Source of the DNA: Gammaproteobacteria bacterium
Lineage (GTDB): Bacteria; Pseudomonadota; Gammaproteobacteria; Thiohalobacterales; Thiohalobacteraceae
Length of the DNA stretch: 40,688 nt
Assembly (NCBI GenBank): GCA_019911805.1
Contig: JAIOJV010000019.1
Coordinates: 1 to 40,688 of the forward strand
Reading direction: 5' to 3'
The position numbers were made by a program, and so were the translations under genes. This document shows, in pieces, positions 18,071-26,362 of the stretch. Position 1 is the first letter of the stretch. Each line of letters begins with the position of its first letter. Under the pieces are notes generated by a model, which did not search any database, was not told the DNA's origin, and saw nothing but the letters and a program-made list of their open reading frames with translations.

Positions 18071-18475
18071 TCAGGGGCTGGCATCGAAGGCATTGCGGAC
18101 CCAGTCGATCCGCAGACCGTCGGGCGCGGGCCTCAGCGCGACAACATCGAAGCGGGCTGCCGAACGCGCGGCCTGCGGGTGTCGCTGCAGATAGTACATG
18201 GCGCAGTGCACGATGCGGTCCTGTTTATGCCGGTCGACCGATTCCAGTCCGGAACCGTAGCGCGACTGGCGGCGATATCGTACCTCAACGAACACCAGAT
18301 TGTCTGTGTCCTGCATGATGAGGTCGATCTCGCCGCGACGGCAGCGGAAATTACGTGCGATCAGGCGCAGGCCGTGCGCACGCAGATAGTTGCAGGCGGC
18401 CTCTTCAGCGCGTTGGCCCGGTGTCGGTCCGCGGGTCCCTGGTGGGGGCGTCGGGGGTGTTGTCGGTTTGTGCAT
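18071..18475 (-). CDS. yraN: YraN-family (UPF0102) nuclease-fold protein
   Basis: The 134-residue protein has the endonuclease-like fold pattern of UPF0102: GQRAEEAACNYLRAHGL, then RNFRCRRGEIDLIMQD and LVFVEVRYR (Asp and Glu of a PD-(D/E)xK-like site; the usual lysine is arginine here). The biochemical role is not settled. ATG 18475 is the only start upstream of the conserved core that is not far inside lpoA; it gives a 71-base overlap with the lpoA 3' end in another frame. The first 16 residues are Pro/Thr-rich and poorly conserved. Confidence 0.87.
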   Translation of the reverse strand: MHKPTTPPTPPPGTRGPTPGQRAEEAACNYLRAHGLRLIARNFRCRRGEIDLIMQDTDNLVFVEVRYRRQSRYGSGLESVDRHKQDRIVHCAMYYLQRHPQAARSAARFDVVALRPAPDGLRIDWVRNAFDASP

Positions 18476-20465
18476 CAGGATAGTCGTCCATGCCGTCCTG
18501 CAGAGGCTCCATGCCGTCGGGTTCGAGCGTGTCATCCTCGAGCGGGTCTACACTGGACACGGTCGGCGGCAGCGGTTCGGGCCGCCCGCTTTTGAATTGC
18601 GCCCAGTGCAGATCGCGATGCAGCCGCTGCTGCGGGTCGAGGTAGAGGTCACCGGTCACGCCGGGGTGGCGGGCGAAGGCCCCGCTGCCGAGTCCCTGCA
18701 GATAGGGCGTGAGCTGGTAGGCATCGATCCCCATGGCGTACAGGCGCGAGTACTGCCGCGCACGGTCTGGCCACAACCGGTCGAGCAGGGCATGCAGGCC
18801 CGCCGCCGGATGCTCCGTCTGCAGTGTCCAGGGCATGTCACAGAAGCGCACCCCGTCCATATCGCGATCGAGGTCCGGGCTGATGACACCGGTGAAGATC
18901 TGCGAGGTCGCATACACGGGCAGCCGCGAGGCACGATGGAAGCGCAGCAGCGGCCGCAGCAACCGGCCCTGTTGTGGATAGGCGACCATGAAAATGAAGT
19001 CGACGTCCTGACGGCGACGTGGCTCGAATTCCGGCTGCCGGCCGAGCAGGCGGGTCAGCGTCTGCTGGCGCTGCTCACTGGCATCGATGTTGAGCAGAGC
19101 GCGGACCAGGTTCGAGTAGGTGCGCTGATCGGTGCCGTAGGCCTGTCCGTCCAGTACCGTGCCGCCCAGCTCCCGCCACTGCGTGACAAAGGCCTGGTGG
19201 ACGCGTTCACCCCAGGCACCTTCGGGGTACAGGGTCAGTGCGCGGCGGTGCCCGTCCTGCCAGGCACGGGTGGCGGCGGCGCGGGCCTCATCTTCCGGGG
19301 CGAGACTGAACTGGTAGAGTTGTGCCGGCGGCCGGACGGGTTCGGCGAGGGTGTTCAGGGCCAGCACGGGGATGGTGAGGTTGTCGGCACGCGCCAGTTC
19401 GGCGACCGCTTCTTTCGTCAGCGGGCCAAGCACGAGTTCTGCGCCCGCGTCGACCGCGCGCTGATAGATGCCCCGGATCTGCGTGTCGTCAGCGCCGGTG
19501 TCCCCCCCGGTATCCCCGCCGGTATCATAAAAGCGCAGCTGCACATGCGCGCGCTCCAGCGACTGATAATAGGCAGCGAGTATGCCGTCGCGCAGCGCGG
19601 CGCCAGCGTCGGCGAGTGCGCCACTCAGCGGCAGCAGCACGGCGATGTGTCCCGGCTGGATCGCCGGCTGGAGGAACAGGCCGCGCATGCGCTCGATGAA
19701 TTCCGTCGTGGCCGGATGGCCGGGATAGCGCACGCGCCAGTTGGCGAGCGCTGTCTCCAGCCGGTCGGGATCTTCGCGGACGCCGCGCAGCGTCTCCACC
19801 AGTTCCATCCAGCCGCTGAGCACGTCCGGTGGTGGCGCGGTGCGCAGGCCGGCGAGCACCGTATCCGGCAGCTGTGACAGCAGGTGCCAGATCGCCTCCT
19901 GATTGGCTGTACGTTCCTCCGGTGGCAGCAGGCCGTCGAGCCAGACATGTTCGCGCGCACTTTCCAGGGTATTGCCGGCGGCGGCGTAGGCCGCGGCACG
20001 TGCGCGGTGGAAATCCACGCGATAGGCATCCGGCACCTGCGCATCGATCGCCGCAAGGCGCCGCAGGGCGCCCAGGGCATCGCCGCGCGCACTCTGGACG
20101 GCTGCCTGCGCGAGCGTCAGGCGGGTAACATAGGCGGGACTGCCGCTCGGCGGCAGTTGCACCAGCAGTTGCTCCGCCTCGTCGATCAGCTGGCCACGCA
20201 GCAGGGCCTCGGCGGCGGCCAGCCGCAGTTCATCACGCTGCGGCGGCGTGGCCTGTGCGGCGGTGGCCAGCAGCCGTTGCGCCGCGGCCCGATAGTCGCC
20301 GGCCTCGAGCAGGCGTTCGACCTCGGCGTCCGGCGCAGCCGCGGCGACGGTGTCCGGGCGCTTGGCGGGCGGGGCACAGGCGGCGACCAGCAGGATCAGC
20401 AGGCCGATGGCGAGGGCCCGTACAGGATGGCGGCAGGGAGACGGGGGTGCGGTGGTCGTCGACAC
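18405..20465 (-). CDS. lpoA: Outer-membrane lipoprotein activator of PBP1A, LpoA
   Basis: LpoA spans the periplasm and stimulates the transpeptidase of the bifunctional peptidoglycan synthase PBP1A. From the GTG at 20465 the protein is 686 residues, close to E. coli LpoA (678). A lipoprotein signal ends at C30 (LVAAC), a TPR-like helical N-domain spans to about 270, and a periplasmic-binding-protein-like C-domain follows (HIAVLLPLSGALADAGAALRDG, VLGPLTKEAVAELA, PVLALNTL). The last 45 residues are an acidic, low-complexity tail that also encodes the start of yraN. ATG 20531 is the alternative start, but gives an unusually long region before the lipobox and overlaps repeat sequence. Confidence 0.9.
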   Translation of the reverse strand: MSTTTAPPSPCRHPVRALAIGLLILLVAACAPPAKRPDTVAAAAPDAEVERLLEAGDYRAAAQRLLATAAQATPPQRDELRLAAAEALLRGQLIDEAEQLLVQLPPSGSPAYVTRLTLAQAAVQSARGDALGALRRLAAIDAQVPDAYRVDFHRARAAAYAAAGNTLESAREHVWLDGLLPPEERTANQEAIWHLLSQLPDTVLAGLRTAPPPDVLSGWMELVETLRGVREDPDRLETALANWRVRYPGHPATTEFIERMRGLFLQPAIQPGHIAVLLPLSGALADAGAALRDGILAAYYQSLERAHVQLRFYDTGGDTGGDTGADDTQIRGIYQRAVDAGAELVLGPLTKEAVAELARADNLTIPVLALNTLAEPVRPPAQLYQFSLAPEDEARAAATRAWQDGHRRALTLYPEGAWGERVHQAFVTQWRELGGTVLDGQAYGTDQRTYSNLVRALLNIDASEQRQQTLTRLLGRQPEFEPRRRQDVDFIFMVAYPQQGRLLRPLLRFHRASRLPVYATSQIFTGVISPDLDRDMDGVRFCDMPWTLQTEHPAAGLHALLDRLWPDRARQYSRLYAMGIDAYQLTPYLQGLGSGAFARHPGVTGDLYLDPQQRLHRDLHWAQFKSGRPEPLPPTVSSVDPLEDDTLEPDGMEPLQDGMDDYPDAQTDNTPDAPTRDPRTDTGPTR

Positions 20466-20536
20466 GGGCTTCGGGCGGCGGTGGAGTGGCGGCCATTGTA
20501 ACGCGTCTGCGGATGAACCTGAAAAACTCATTTCGG

Positions 20537-20678
20537 CCCAGAAACACACGGGAGCCCACGGAAGCACACGGATGACACTGAAATGACGCTGTGTCGTGAA
20601 GCCCCGCCTTGTCACCTGGCGAGTGCGGAGGGCGGTTGTGGGAGGCGTATCATCTTGTCCGTGTATTGCCGTGGCAAA
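20537..20678. repeat. Decayed CACGGAA-type repeat between lpoA and rsmI
   Basis: Units with a period near 10 (ACACACGGGA, CCCACGGAAG, CACACGGATG) run over about 20537-20572. An inverted counterpart (TTGTCCGTGTATTGCCGTGGC) lies at about 20655-20675. Pairing is imperfect, so this looks like an older copy of the 10-base-unit family seen intact at 8468-8693. It sits in the divergent promoter region of lpoA and rsmI; the rest of that 251-base gap shows nothing I recognise. Confidence 0.6.
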
Positions 20679-20716
20679 TGCAGTTTTTGGGATGGATCGA
20701 ACAGAGGAGGGCGGCC

Positions 20717-21574
20717 GTGACCGCAACCGGAACCCTGTACGTGGTCGCGACCCCCATCGGCAATCGCGCCGACATCACCCGGCGCGCACAGGAGGTACTG
20801 GCCACGGTGGATCGCATCCTTGCCGAAGACACCCGTCACAGCGGCGCGCTGCTCGCCGGACTGGGTATCGGTACGCCGCTGTTGTCGCTGCACGAACACA
20901 ATGAGGCCGCGCAGACCGAGGCCATCGTCGCACGCCTGCTCGGTGGCGAGCACCTCGCCCTGGTCAGCGACGCCGGCACACCGTTGATCAGCGATCCCGG
21001 TTTCCGCGTGGTGCGTGCCGCCCGTCAGGCGGGCATCATCGTGGTGCCCGTGCCCGGCGCCAGCGCCCTCATCGCCGCGCTGTCGGTGGCGGGCCTGCCC
21101 ACCGACCGTTTCGTCTTCGAGGGCTTTCTGCCGGCGAAGGCGCCGGCGCGCCGTGCGCGGCTGCAGGGACTCGTCGCCGAGACGCGCACGCTGGTGTTCT
21201 ACGAATCCAGCCATCGCATCCAGGCCTGCATCGACGATCTGGTCGAGATCTTCGGGCCGGCACGCCACGCCGTGATCGCCCGCGAGCTGACCAAGGTCTT
21301 CGAGCAGATCCAGGGCGGTCCGTTGGGAGAACTGGGTGCCTGGTTGGCCGCCGATCCGAACCGCAGCCGCGGCGAATTCGTCGTCCTGGTACAGGGCGCG
21401 GAGCCGCCGGCCGACACCGACATCGCGCCCGAGGCACAGCGCGTGCTCTCCCTGCTGCTGCGCGAACTTCCCGTCAAACAGGCCGCGGCCCTGGCCGCCG
21501 AGATCACCGGTGCGCGCCGCAATGCGCTCTATCAGTGGGCGCTGGAGCACACGCAACAGCCATCGAAAGGTTGA
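20717..21574 (+). CDS. rsmI: 16S rRNA (cytidine1402-2'-O)-methyltransferase RsmI
   Basis: SAM-dependent enzyme that 2'-O-methylates C1402 of 16S rRNA in the decoding centre, together with RsmH. The 285 residues (E. coli 286) show the tetrapyrrole-methylase fold: TLYVVATPIGNRADIT, EDTRHSG, LVSDAGTPLISDPG, VPGASALIAALSVAGLPTD and FYESSHRI. The start is GTG at 20717, supported by GAGGAGG (20704-20710) six bases upstream; an in-frame ATG at 20678 lacks such a site. It is divergent from lpoA, as in Pseudomonas and E. coli, but converges with queG rather than leading to mraZ. Confidence 0.95.
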   Translation: MTATGTLYVVATPIGNRADITRRAQEVLATVDRILAEDTRHSGALLAGLGIGTPLLSLHEHNEAAQTEAIVARLLGGEHLALVSDAGTPLISDPGFRVVRAARQAGIIVVPVPGASALIAALSVAGLPTDRFVFEGFLPAKAPARRARLQGLVAETRTLVFYESSHRIQACIDDLVEIFGPARHAVIARELTKVFEQIQGGPLGELGAWLAADPNRSRGEFVVLVQGAEPPADTDIAPEAQRVLSLLLRELPVKQAAALAAEITGARRNALYQWALEHTQQPSKG

Positions 21575-21616
21575 ATTGCGAAGGCGCGTCTTCCGCACCG
21601 TCGCGTTGCAGGGCCG

Positions 21617-22684
21617 TTACTCGGAAACGGAAGCGTGCCGCGCCAGCGCCCAGGCGACGTGTTCACGTACCAGTGCAGAGGGATTGTCGCGCCGCGCTGC
21701 CAGGGCGGCGAGGATCGCCGGGGTGGTCGGCGCGTTGCCGAGCGCAACGGCGATGTTGCGCAGCCAGGACTCATGACCGATGCGGCGGATGGCGCTGCCG
21801 GCGGTACGGTCCAGGAATTCGTTCTCGCTCCAGCCGAACAGCGCTGTCAGCGTCGTCGCATCCAGGGCGTGCCGCGGCGCGAAGTCGGCCTCGCGCGTAC
21901 GCGTCGCAAAGCGGTTCCAGGGGCATACCAGCTGGCAGTCATCGCACCCGTAGATGCGGTTGCCGATCTGTGCGCGCAGTGCCACGGGGATCGGGCCGCG
22001 CAGCTCGATGGTCAGATAGGAAATGCACAACCGCGCGTCCAGTTCGTAGGGCGCGACGATGGCGCCGGTCGGGCAGGCGTCGATACAGGCATGACAGGTG
22101 CCGCAGTGGTCGGTGCCCGGCGGATCCACCGGCAGTGGCAGGTCGGTGTACAGCTCGCCGAGGAAGAACCAGGAGCCACTGTGCCGGTCGATCAGATTGG
22201 TGTGTTTGCCGATCCAGCCCAGGCCGGCCTGCTGGGCGAGCGCCTTTTCCAGTACCGGTGCGCTGTCGGTGAAGGCGCGGTAGCCGAACGGCCCGACAGC
22301 GGCGCTGATGCGGTCGGCAAGACGCTGCAGGCGCCGGCGCAGCAGCTTGTGGTAGTCGCGGCCCAGGGCGTAGCGCGAGACGTAGCCCAGCGTCGGGTCA
22401 TCCAGCACGTGTTCGGCAGCCCGGGGCTGCGGTGGCCAGTAATTCATGCGCAGGCTGATGACGCGCACCGTGCCGGGCACCAGCTCCGCCGGACGGCTGC
22501 GACGGGTGCCGTGGCGCTGCATGTAGTCCATCTCGCCGTGCCGGCCAGCGCCCAGCCAGCGCAGCAGGTGCGCCTCGTCGGCGGACAGGTCGGTGCCGCC
22601 GATGCCGATGGCATCGAAGCCAAGTTCCCGGCCCCAGTCCTTGATACGCTGGGCGAGGGCAGAATAGTCGGTGGTGGGCGGCAT
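21617..22684 (-). CDS. queG: Epoxyqueuosine reductase QueG
   Basis: Cobalamin and iron-sulfur enzyme that reduces epoxyqueuosine to queuosine at position 34 of tRNAs for Asp, Asn, His and Tyr. The 355 residues include a catalytic-type Asp (FTDSAPVLEKALA, D140), two ferredoxin-like 4Fe-4S motifs (C194, C197, C200, C204 in HCGTCHACIDACPTG; C247, C250, C254 in CDDCQLVCPWN, plus C220), and C-terminal HEAT-like helices. It is divergent from nnr with 93 bases between starts, the conserved queG/nnr arrangement of gammaproteobacteria. Vitamin B12 supply is therefore implied. Confidence 0.95.
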   Translation of the reverse strand: MPPTTDYSALAQRIKDWGRELGFDAIGIGGTDLSADEAHLLRWLGAGRHGEMDYMQRHGTRRSRPAELVPGTVRVISLRMNYWPPQPRAAEHVLDDPTLGYVSRYALGRDYHKLLRRRLQRLADRISAAVGPFGYRAFTDSAPVLEKALAQQAGLGWIGKHTNLIDRHSGSWFFLGELYTDLPLPVDPPGTDHCGTCHACIDACPTGAIVAPYELDARLCISYLTIELRGPIPVALRAQIGNRIYGCDDCQLVCPWNRFATRTREADFAPRHALDATTLTALFGWSENEFLDRTAGSAIRRIGHESWLRNIAVALGNAPTTPAILAALAARRDNPSALVREHVAWALARHASVSE

Positions 22685-22777
22685 GCTGGCGGGGGCAGGG
22701 CTGTGGTGGCAACGTCGGGGAGTTTCGCGTTATTTTGCGGCCGGGACAACCGGTGGCCGGACAGGGGGAATACAGAA

Positions 22778-24262
22778 GTGACATCGTCTGGGCTGTATCG
22801 CGCCGAGCAGGTGCGTGAGTTCGATCGGCGCGCCATCGAGTTGCACGACATCCGCGGCTATACCCTGATGACGCGGGCCGCTGCGGCCGCGCTGCAGGCG
22901 CTGCGCGCGCACTGGCCGCGGGCGCGGCGCCTGCGCGTGCTGTGCGGCGCCGGCAACAATGCCGGCGACGGCTATGTGCTCGCGCGGCTCGCGCAGCAGG
23001 CCGGGCTGGACGTGGCGGTCGGCTGGCTGAGTGATCCTGCGTCCCTGCAGGGCGCTGCGCGCACGGCCGCCGCTGAGGCGGACCGGGCACGGGTGCCGAT
23101 CCAGCCGTTTGCGCCGGCGCTGCTCGACACGGCCGACGTGATCGTCGATGCGCTGCTCGGCACCGGTCTGACGCGACCGCTTTCCGGCGAGTGGGCCACG
23201 GCGGTGGCCGCGGTGAACGCGGCCACCGCACCGGTGCTGTCGCTGGACATCCCCAGCGGGCTGCAGGCCGATACCGGCGCCATCCTCGGCACGGTGATCC
23301 GGGCGACCCTGACCGTGACCTTCATCGCCCCCAAGCTCGGCCTGTTCACGGGTGCCGGGCCGGATTGTGCCGGCGAGATCCGGGTGGACGACCTGGCGGT
23401 GCCCGCCGCCGTGTTCGCCGCGATCGAGCCGGCCGCCCTGCGGGTCACCGCGGCCGATCTCCCCGACTGGCTGCCGGGACCGCGCCCGCGCAGCGCCCAC
23501 AAAGGTGACTTCGGCCATGTCCTGGTCATCGGCGGGCAACCCGGCATGAGCGGTGCGCCGCGCCTGGCGGCCGAGGCGGCGGCACGGGTCGGCGCCGGTC
23601 TGGTCAGCGTCGCCACTCATCCCGTGCATGCCGCGTTGCTCAATGTCGGTCGGCCGGAGCTGATGTGCCGGGGCGTGCTGACGCCTGCCGATCTCGAGCC
23701 GCTGCTGGCACGCGCGGGCGTACTGGTGATCGGTCCCGGCCTCGGGCAGGACGACTGGGGTCGCGACCTGCTGGTCGCAACGCTGGGAACGGGGCAGCCG
23801 TGCGTACTGGATGCGGATGCGCTCAACCTGCTGGCCACCGCACCGGCACGGCGCACCGACTGGATCCTCACACCACACCCCGGCGAGGCCGCGCGGTTGC
23901 TGGACAGCACAGCGGCCGCCGTCCAGGCCGACCGCCCGACGGCGGTGCGCGCACTGCAGGCCCGCTACGGCGGGGTCATCGTATTGAAGGGTGCCGGTAC
24001 GCTGGTCTGTGACGGACGGCGGACCTGGCTGGTCGCGACCGGCAACCCGGGCATGGCGAGCGGCGGCATGGGCGACGTACTGACCGGTGTCATCGCGGGG
24101 CTGCTCGCCCAGGGGTTGGTACCGGCCCGAGCGGCGGTGGCCGGCACGCTCCTCCACGGCCTGGCCGGGGATACTGCGGTGGCTGCCGGCGAGCGCGGGC
24201 TGCTGGCCGGCGACCTGTTCGATGCCCTGCGGCAGTGGGTGAACGAGCCAGCGTCGCCGTGA
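22778..24262 (+). CDS. nnr: Bifunctional NAD(P)H-hydrate repair enzyme (epimerase + dehydratase)
   Basis: Repairs hydrated NAD(P)H: the N-domain epimerises R to S hydrate (YjeF_N, AGNNAGDGYV at 58-67) and the C-domain dehydrates S-hydrate using ADP or ATP (ribokinase-like, GGMGDVLTG with D433 near 429-437). The total of 494 residues is near the E. coli fused protein (515). The start is GTG 22778 with CAGGGGGA (22762-22769) upstream. Open sequence further upstream is only the complement of queG. The stop overlaps the tsaE start (GTGA). Confidence 0.94.
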   Translation: MTSSGLYRAEQVREFDRRAIELHDIRGYTLMTRAAAAALQALRAHWPRARRLRVLCGAGNNAGDGYVLARLAQQAGLDVAVGWLSDPASLQGAARTAAAEADRARVPIQPFAPALLDTADVIVDALLGTGLTRPLSGEWATAVAAVNAATAPVLSLDIPSGLQADTGAILGTVIRATLTVTFIAPKLGLFTGAGPDCAGEIRVDDLAVPAAVFAAIEPAALRVTAADLPDWLPGPRPRSAHKGDFGHVLVIGGQPGMSGAPRLAAEAAARVGAGLVSVATHPVHAALLNVGRPELMCRGVLTPADLEPLLARAGVLVIGPGLGQDDWGRDLLVATLGTGQPCVLDADALNLLATAPARRTDWILTPHPGEAARLLDSTAAAVQADRPTAVRALQARYGGVIVLKGAGTLVCDGRRTWLVATGNPGMASGGMGDVLTGVIAGLLAQGLVPARAAVAGTLLHGLAGDTAVAAGERGLLAGDLFDALRQWVNEPASP

Positions 24263-24729
24263 CCGAGCTGAGTCTGGATATCGCCGATACGGAGGCCATG
24301 GAGCGCCTGGGCGCCGCGCTGGGTGCCCACCTGCGTGGTGGTGAGGTCATCTATCTGCGCGGTGACCTCGGCGTCGGCAAGACCACGCTGGTCCGTGGGC
24401 TGTTGCGCGGGCGTGGTCACGACGGGCCGGTGCGCAGTCCCACGTATACCCTGGTGGAGCCCTACGAACTACCGCCGCTGACCCTCTATCACCTGGATCT
24501 GTACCGGTTGGCGGATGCCGAGGAGCTCGAATGGATCGGCATCCGTGATCTGCTCGACGCCACCAGCGTCGCCCTGGTCGAGTGGCCCGAGCGCGGGCGG
24601 GGCGTGCTGCCCGCGGCCGATCTGAGCATCACGATCCGCTACCAAGACCCTGGCCGGTGGGTATTGCTCCTCGGTCAGTCCGCCGGTGGCGACTGGCTGG
24701 TGGGACAACTGATCGATAAGGGCTCTTAG
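24259..24729 (+). CDS. tsaE: tRNA threonylcarbamoyladenosine biosynthesis ATPase TsaE
   Basis: ATPase partner of TsaB and TsaD in making t6A at position 37 of ANN-decoding tRNAs. The 156 residues (E. coli 153) show Walker A GDLGVGKTT (35-43), SPTYTLVEPYE, YHLDLYRLADAEELEWIG and VEWPERG, all TsaE hallmarks. The GTG at 24259 overlaps the nnr stop; a second GTG at 24235 would add eight residues inside nnr and is less likely. The gene ends before the amiB promoter region. Confidence 0.94.
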   Translation: MTELSLDIADTEAMERLGAALGAHLRGGEVIYLRGDLGVGKTTLVRGLLRGRGHDGPVRSPTYTLVEPYELPPLTLYHLDLYRLADAEELEWIGIRDLLDATSVALVEWPERGRGVLPAADLSITIRYQDPGRWVLLLGQSAGGDWLVGQLIDKGS

Positions 24730-24778
24730 GGCCTTGTTCAGATGTCTGCGCTATCCACAGGAATACTGAAGAAAAAAC

Positions 24779-24808
24779 TTGAAATATGGCCCCCCTTGTG
24801 GCTAGACT
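24779..24808 (+). promoter_or_regulatory. Candidate promoter for amiB
   Basis: TTGAAA (24779-24784), an 18-base gap, then TAGACT (24803-24808), all in the 117-base tsaE/amiB gap. A short A-run lies just upstream (24771-24777). The leader to the amiB ATG would be about 32 bases and contains a strong GAGGAGGA site. Confidence 0.5.
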
Positions 24809-24846
24809 CCCGCATAACCCCAAGACCGCAACGAGGAGGACCGGGG

Positions 24847-26160
24847 ATGGCGTTGCGCTGCTGGATCGCCTGGCTGCTGTTGTGGCTTGCCGGTACCTGC
24901 CTGGCCGGACCCGTGGAGGTGCGCGGCGTGCGGGTCTGGGCCGCACCGGACAACACCCGCGTGGTCCTCGATGTCAGTGGCCCGGTCGCCCATGAACTCT
25001 TCACGCTGAGCGGTCCCGATCGCGTCGTGATCGATCTGCGCGGCGCCGAGTTGAAGTCCCCCCAGCCCGACCTCGGGCAAGGCCTCGTCAAGAGTCTGCG
25101 CAGCGGGGTGCGCAACGGCACGGATCTGCGCCTGGTACTGGATACCAGCGGCACGGTGCGGCCACGCAGTTTCCTGCTCAAACCCAATGGCGAGTACGGT
25201 CACCGCCTGGTCGTGGACCTCTACGCGGCCGGCAAGCCCGCGACGGTATCCGCGCAGGCGGCCAAGCCGACGGCGACGGCGAAGGCGGCACCCAAGGCCG
25301 CAGGCCGCGAGTTGGTGATCGCCATCGACGCCGGGCACGGCGGTGAAGACCCGGGGGCACGCGGCCGCAAGGGCACGCGTGAGAAGGACGTGGTGCTGCA
25401 GATCGCCCGCGATCTTGCCGTGCTGGTCGACAAGGAGCCCGGCATGCGCGCTGTATTGATCCGCGACGGTGACTATTTTATCCCGCTGCGCCAGCGCATG
25501 CAGAAGGCGCGCGAGCACCGCGCCGATCTGTTCGTGTCCATCCACGCCGACGCCTTCAAGGACCGGCGCGCCCACGGCTCCTCGGTGTACGTGGTGTCCG
25601 AGCGCGGGGCGTCTTCGGAGATGGCGCGGATCCTGGCCGATCAGGAAAACGCCTCCGACCTGGTCGGTGGCGTCAGTCTCAACGACAAGGACGATCTCCT
25701 GCGCACCGTGCTGCTGGACCTGTCGCGCGCCGCGAGTATCGAGGCGAGCACCGGAGTGGCCGACAAGGTGTTGCGCGAGCTCAAACAGGTCGGCCATGTG
25801 CACAAGCATGACGTGCAGCAGGCCGGCTTCATGGTCCTGAAGTCGCCGGACGTGCCGTCGATCCTGGTCGAGACGGCCTTCATCTCCAACCCGCAAGAGG
25901 AGCTCAAACTGCGTGACCGCCGACATCAGCAGAAGCTGGCGCAGGCGGTCATGAAGGGCGTGCGTGCCTATTTCCGCGACAATCCGCCGGCAGGCACGCT
26001 GATGGCCTCGCGCGAGCACGTCATCAAGCGCGGCGATACGCTCTCCGAGATCGCCAGGCGTTATGACATCAGCATGCAACGCCTGCGCGCCACCAACAGT
26101 CTGTCGGGTGACACCCTGCGGGTCGGCGCGGTGCTGCGCATCCCCGGCGGCGACGGCTGA
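24847..26160 (+). CDS. amiB: N-acetylmuramoyl-L-alanine amidase AmiB with LysM domain
   Basis: Periplasmic zinc amidase that cuts stem peptides from septal peptidoglycan so daughter cells can separate; this class is activated by EnvC/NlpD-type factors. The 437 residues comprise a signal peptide (1-20), an AMIN targeting domain (about 22-128), an Ala/Lys/Pro linker, an Amidase_3 domain with zinc ligands H164 (DAGHGGEDPGA), E179 and H233 (SIHADAF) and catalytic E342 (LVETAFISN), and a C-terminal LysM (390-433). The segment about 258-330 fits the regulatory helix insertion. ATG 24847 has GAGGAGGA at 24833-24840. Its place between tsaE and mutL is that of amiB. Confidence 0.95.
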   Translation: MALRCWIAWLLLWLAGTCLAGPVEVRGVRVWAAPDNTRVVLDVSGPVAHELFTLSGPDRVVIDLRGAELKSPQPDLGQGLVKSLRSGVRNGTDLRLVLDTSGTVRPRSFLLKPNGEYGHRLVVDLYAAGKPATVSAQAAKPTATAKAAPKAAGRELVIAIDAGHGGEDPGARGRKGTREKDVVLQIARDLAVLVDKEPGMRAVLIRDGDYFIPLRQRMQKAREHRADLFVSIHADAFKDRRAHGSSVYVVSERGASSEMARILADQENASDLVGGVSLNDKDDLLRTVLLDLSRAASIEASTGVADKVLRELKQVGHVHKHDVQQAGFMVLKSPDVPSILVETAFISNPQEELKLRDRRHQQKLAQAVMKGVRAYFRDNPPAGTLMASREHVIKRGDTLSEIARRYDISMQRLRATNSLSGDTLRVGAVLRIPGGDG

Positions 26161-26195
26161 GCCGTTCCTGGCCGCAGCCGGCCAAAGACGGCAGT

Positions 26196-26288
26196 GGCCA
26201 CGGCAACATACGCAACGATACGAACGGAAATGGACTGAGGCTTTACCAGGATAGGGTCGGTATCCCTTCCATGTGTTTCCGTGGTCAA
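26196..26288. repeat. Decayed CACGGAA-type inverted repeat between amiB and mutL
   Basis: The left arm (26196-26232) reads as units of about 10 bases, CACGGCAACA, TACGCAACGA, TACGAACGGA. The right arm (about 26266-26288) carries TGTGTTTCCGTGGTCAAC, the inverse of the outer left unit with several mismatches. The core holds a hairpin, GGATA/TATCC (26249-26253/26261-26265). It fills about half of the 202-base gap; nothing else is recognised there. Confidence 0.65.
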
Positions 26289-26362
26289 CCGCATGTCGTT
26301 CGTGCGCGCCGGCGGCACTGTCCCGGCGCGCAGGGCCCTGGGACTCTGGTATCCTTCCCGGC

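Noticed and set aside
20466-20726. Longer LpoA starting at 20726 or 20531
   Set aside because: It would place 85-115 residues before the lipobox; the GTG at 20465 gives a normal signal peptide and the expected length.
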